From NCBI RefSeq assembly GCF_003067705.1, contig NZ_QANL01000002.1, positions 62,001 to 126,000 of the forward strand: a stretch of 64,000 nt of DNA, written 5' to 3'. The position numbers and the translations under genes were made by a program. The stretch comes from Planctomonas deserti (GTDB lineage Bacteria; Actinomycetota; Actinomycetes; Actinomycetales; Microbacteriaceae). Positions 62,170-64,000 of this stretch are shown piece after piece. A model generated the notes under the pieces. That model was not told the origin of the DNA. It worked only from the letters and a program-made list of their open reading frames with translations, and did no database searches. How positions within the stretch are numbered: position 1 is the first letter of the stretch; each line of letters begins with the position of its first letter.

Positions 62170-62850
62170 ATGACGACTCGAATACTGGTAGTTGACGACG
62201 ACACCGCGCTCGCCGAGATGATCGGCATCGTTCTGCGGAGTGAGGGCCTGGAGCCCACCTTCTGCGCGGACGGCACCGGCGCGCTCGCCGCGTTCCGCGC
62301 GTCCAAGCCGGATCTGGTGCTCCTCGACCTAATGCTCCCGGGCATGGACGGCATCCAGGTGTGCAGCCTGATCCGGGCCGAGTCCGGCACGCCCATCATC
62401 ATGCTGACCGCCAAGTCCGACACCGCGGACGTCGTCGCCGGCCTCGAGTCCGGAGCGGACGACTACATCGTCAAGCCGTTCAACCCGAAGGAGCTCGTCG
62501 CCCGCATCCGCACGCGGCTGCGCCCGCCGGCGGCGCAGAGCGCCGACCGCCTGCAGATCGGTGACCTCGAGGTCGACGTGATCGGCCACGAGGTGCGCCG
62601 CGGCGACCGCCGGATCAACCTGACCCCGCTCGAGTTCGACCTCCTGCTCGCCCTCGCCTCGAAGCCGCAGCAGGTGTTCACCCGCGAGATGCTGCTCGAG
62701 CAGGTGTGGGGCTACCACTACAAGGCGGACACCCGCCTGGTGAACGTGCACGTGCAGCGGCTGCGGGCGAAGATCGAGGACGATCCGGACAACCCGCGCA
62801 TCGTGATGACCGTCCGCGGCGTCGGCTACCGCGCGGGGGCCGCGTCCTAG
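62170..62850 (+). CDS. mtrA: DNA-binding response regulator MtrA
   Basis: A 226-residue OmpR/PhoB-type regulator. The receiver domain starts TRILVVDDDTALAEMIGIVL; the phosphorylated Asp is residue 53 in LVLLDLMLPGMDG and the switch Lys lies in DYIVKPFNPKELVAR. The winged-helix domain ends with the recognition helix in VNVHVQRLRAKIEDDP. Near identity in these regions to mycobacterial MtrA supports the name. It controls cell-wall hydrolases, division and, in some species, dnaA. mtrB follows after 25 bases. Confidence 0.96.
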   Translation: MTTRILVVDDDTALAEMIGIVLRSEGLEPTFCADGTGALAAFRASKPDLVLLDLMLPGMDGIQVCSLIRAESGTPIIMLTAKSDTADVVAGLESGADDYIVKPFNPKELVARIRTRLRPPAAQSADRLQIGDLEVDVIGHEVRRGDRRINLTPLEFDLLLALASKPQQVFTREMLLEQVWGYHYKADTRLVNVHVQRLRAKIEDDPDNPRIVMTVRGVGYRAGAAS

Positions 62851-62875
62851 GGGGCACCATGAGGGAGTCTCGGCG

Positions 62876-64000
62876 GTGAACCTGCTGCTTCGGCTGCGCC
62901 GGTGGCTGCAGCCGGTGCTGGACTGGCGCAGATGGCCGGCCCGCATCGCCCACCTCTGGCGCGTCTCCCTCCAGTTCCGCACCGTCCTGCTCACGGTCGG
63001 GCTGTCCAGCGTCACGATCGTGCTCATCGGCGGCTTCATCTCGTCGAGCATCGCCAACGACCTGTTCCAGTCGCGCCTGTCCACGGTCCTGCTGCAGTCC
63101 GAGCGCGCCATGACCCAGGCGCAGACCCAGTTCGACTCCGCGGACGCGTCCGATGAGGTGGAGCTGAACCAGGTGCGCGGCCAGGCGCTCGCCGCCATCA
63201 GCCAGATCACCACAGGCCAGGCCGACTTCGCCCTTCTCGGCTTCCCCGGCAGCAACGGGCTGCTGCAGAACACCACGAGCCGCGACTTCGTCGCCGACGT
63301 CATCAGCCCGGAGCTGCGCGAGCAGGTGCGCCGCGACCGGGACGAGCTGCACTACCAGTCCGTCGCCCTGGAGCGCGAGGACGGCGACGACCCCGGCATC
63401 GTCGTGGGCGGCGCCGTCACCGTGCCGGCCTCCGGGGACTACGAGCTGTACCTCGTCTACAACATCGGCGACGTGCAGCAGACCCTCGGCTTCGTGCAGG
63501 GCACCATCGCCGTCGGCGGCATCGCATTGATCGCGCTGATCGGGGCCGTCTCCTGGCTCGTCGTGCGGCTCGTCGTCGCGCCGATCCGCATCGCGGCCGA
63601 GACGAGCCAGAAGCTGGCCGCGGGCCAGCTCGAGGAGCGCATCCCGGAGCACGGCGACGACGTCATCACGACGCTCGCCCGCTCCTTCAACGCCATGGCC
63701 GACAGCATGCAGAAGCAGATCACCCAGCTCGCGGACCTCTCGCGGCTGCAGCAGCGCTTCGTCTCCGACGTCTCGCACGAGCTGCGGACGCCGCTGACCA
63801 CCATCCGCCTCGCCGGCGGCGTGCTCTACGACCAGCGGGACTCCTTCCCGCCCGCGACGGCGCGCACCGCGGAGCTGCTGCACACCCAGGCCCAGCGCTT
63901 CGAGATGCTGCTCGCCGACCTGCTCGAGATCAGCAGGTACGACGCGGGCGCGGTGCAGATCGTCACCGAGCCCACCAACCTCGTGCGCCTGGCCGCCGAC
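62876..64000 (+). CDS. mtrB: Sensor histidine kinase MtrB (3' end outside window)
   Basis: The first 375 codons of the partner kinase; the frame is open at the window end. There are two membrane helices (about residues 38-62, VLLTVGLSSVTIVLIGGFIS, and 208-235) enclosing an extracellular sensor of about 150 residues. HAMP follows (VVAPIRIAAETSQKLAAGQL). The phosphoacceptor His301 is in FVSDVSHELRTPLTTIRLAG; the ATP-binding domain is cut off. The start is GTG 62876 with GGGAG 8 bases upstream. In relatives lpqB follows and modulates MtrB. Confidence 0.95.
   Translation, partial: MNLLLRLRRWLQPVLDWRRWPARIAHLWRVSLQFRTVLLTVGLSSVTIVLIGGFISSSIANDLFQSRLSTVLLQSERAMTQAQTQFDSADASDEVELNQVRGQALAAISQITTGQADFALLGFPGSNGLLQNTTSRDFVADVISPELREQVRRDRDELHYQSVALEREDGDDPGIVVGGAVTVPASGDYELYLVYNIGDVQQTLGFVQGTIAVGGIALIALIGAVSWLVVRLVVAPIRIAAETSQKLAAGQLEERIPEHGDDVITTLARSFNAMADSMQKQITQLADLSRLQQRFVSDVSHELRTPLTTIRLAGGVLYDQRDSFPPATARTAELLHTQAQRFEMLLADLLEISRYDAGAVQIVTEPTNLVRLAAD

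Overview
This is chromosomal DNA of a high-GC actinobacterium. Strong GC bias at third codon positions, a WhiB regulator, the MtrA-MtrB two-component pair, an acyl-CoA carboxylase beta/epsilon pair beside birA, DUF3499, DUF5719 and a LytR-CpsA-Psr ligase all fit the order Micrococcales. Gene content and the REP-like intergenic palindromes suggest family Microbacteriaceae; the genus cannot be fixed from the window. No rRNA, tRNA, transposase, phage gene or CRISPR array was seen.

Layout: (1) 1-1637, the 3' end of a copper amine oxidase with a His-rich tail and a small membrane protein, closed by a strong hairpin. (2) 2080-11174, housekeeping: accE-accD5 divergent from birA, then a PH-domain protein, ugd, a GtrA protein, purK-purE, an LCP ligase and a TPR protein. 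(3) 11250-16059, a GT4 glycosyltransferase and the dTDP-rhamnose genes rmlD-rmlB divergent from rmlC-rmlA. (4) 16060-16444, an intergenic region packed with inverted repeats. (5) 16445-33654, a large cell-surface glycan region: a minus-strand operon with the ABC-2 exporter pair (Wzm/Wzt type), a GtrA protein, two GT2 enzymes and an epimerase; plus-strand GT2 genes and UDP-galactopyranose mutase; then a minus-strand operon of two O-antigen-ligase-like proteins, two GlfT2-like galactofuranosyltransferases and a YfhO-like membrane protein. (6) 33735-43194, an acyl-CoA dehydrogenase, manA, a GT-C-like membrane protein, a secreted repeat protein with a lysozyme-like domain, a GlxA-type regulator divergent from a 50-residue membrane peptide, and galE. 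(7) 43417-50760, whiB, a very large GT2/membrane fusion, DUF5719, a zincin-family protein without its active site, DUF3499 and phosphomannomutase. (8) 50949-54409, an HNH/DUF222 protein behind an SOS-box-like operator, 165-bp tandem REP-like repeats, and ahcY. (9) 54490-62027, an RDD / SpoIIM / DUF58 / MoxR / DUF4350 / DUF4129 membrane cluster. (10) 62170 to the end, mtrA and the 5' part of mtrB.

How it fits together: rmlABCD supplies dTDP-rhamnose; galE and glf supply UDP-galactofuranose; ugd supplies UDP-glucuronate; manA and manB serve mannose metabolism. The GT2/GT4 enzymes, ABC exporter, Wzy-like proteins and LCP ligase could build, export and attach a rhamnose/galactofuranose-type wall glycopolymer. 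Much of the order (accD5, birA, PH, GtrA, purK, purE, LCP, rmlD, whiB, zincin, DUF3499, manB, manA, ahcY, mtrA, mtrB) recalls the mycobacterial segment around Rv3245c-Rv3281, so the glycan cluster appears embedded in a conserved actinobacterial backbone.

A repeated regulatory theme is a TANNNT hexamer 6-8 bases before the start codon with no Shine-Dalgarno sequence, the signature of leaderless transcription, visible at about twelve genes. Genes inside operons instead show 1-8-base ATGA/GTGA-type overlaps. No tool was run: family names come from motif recognition.
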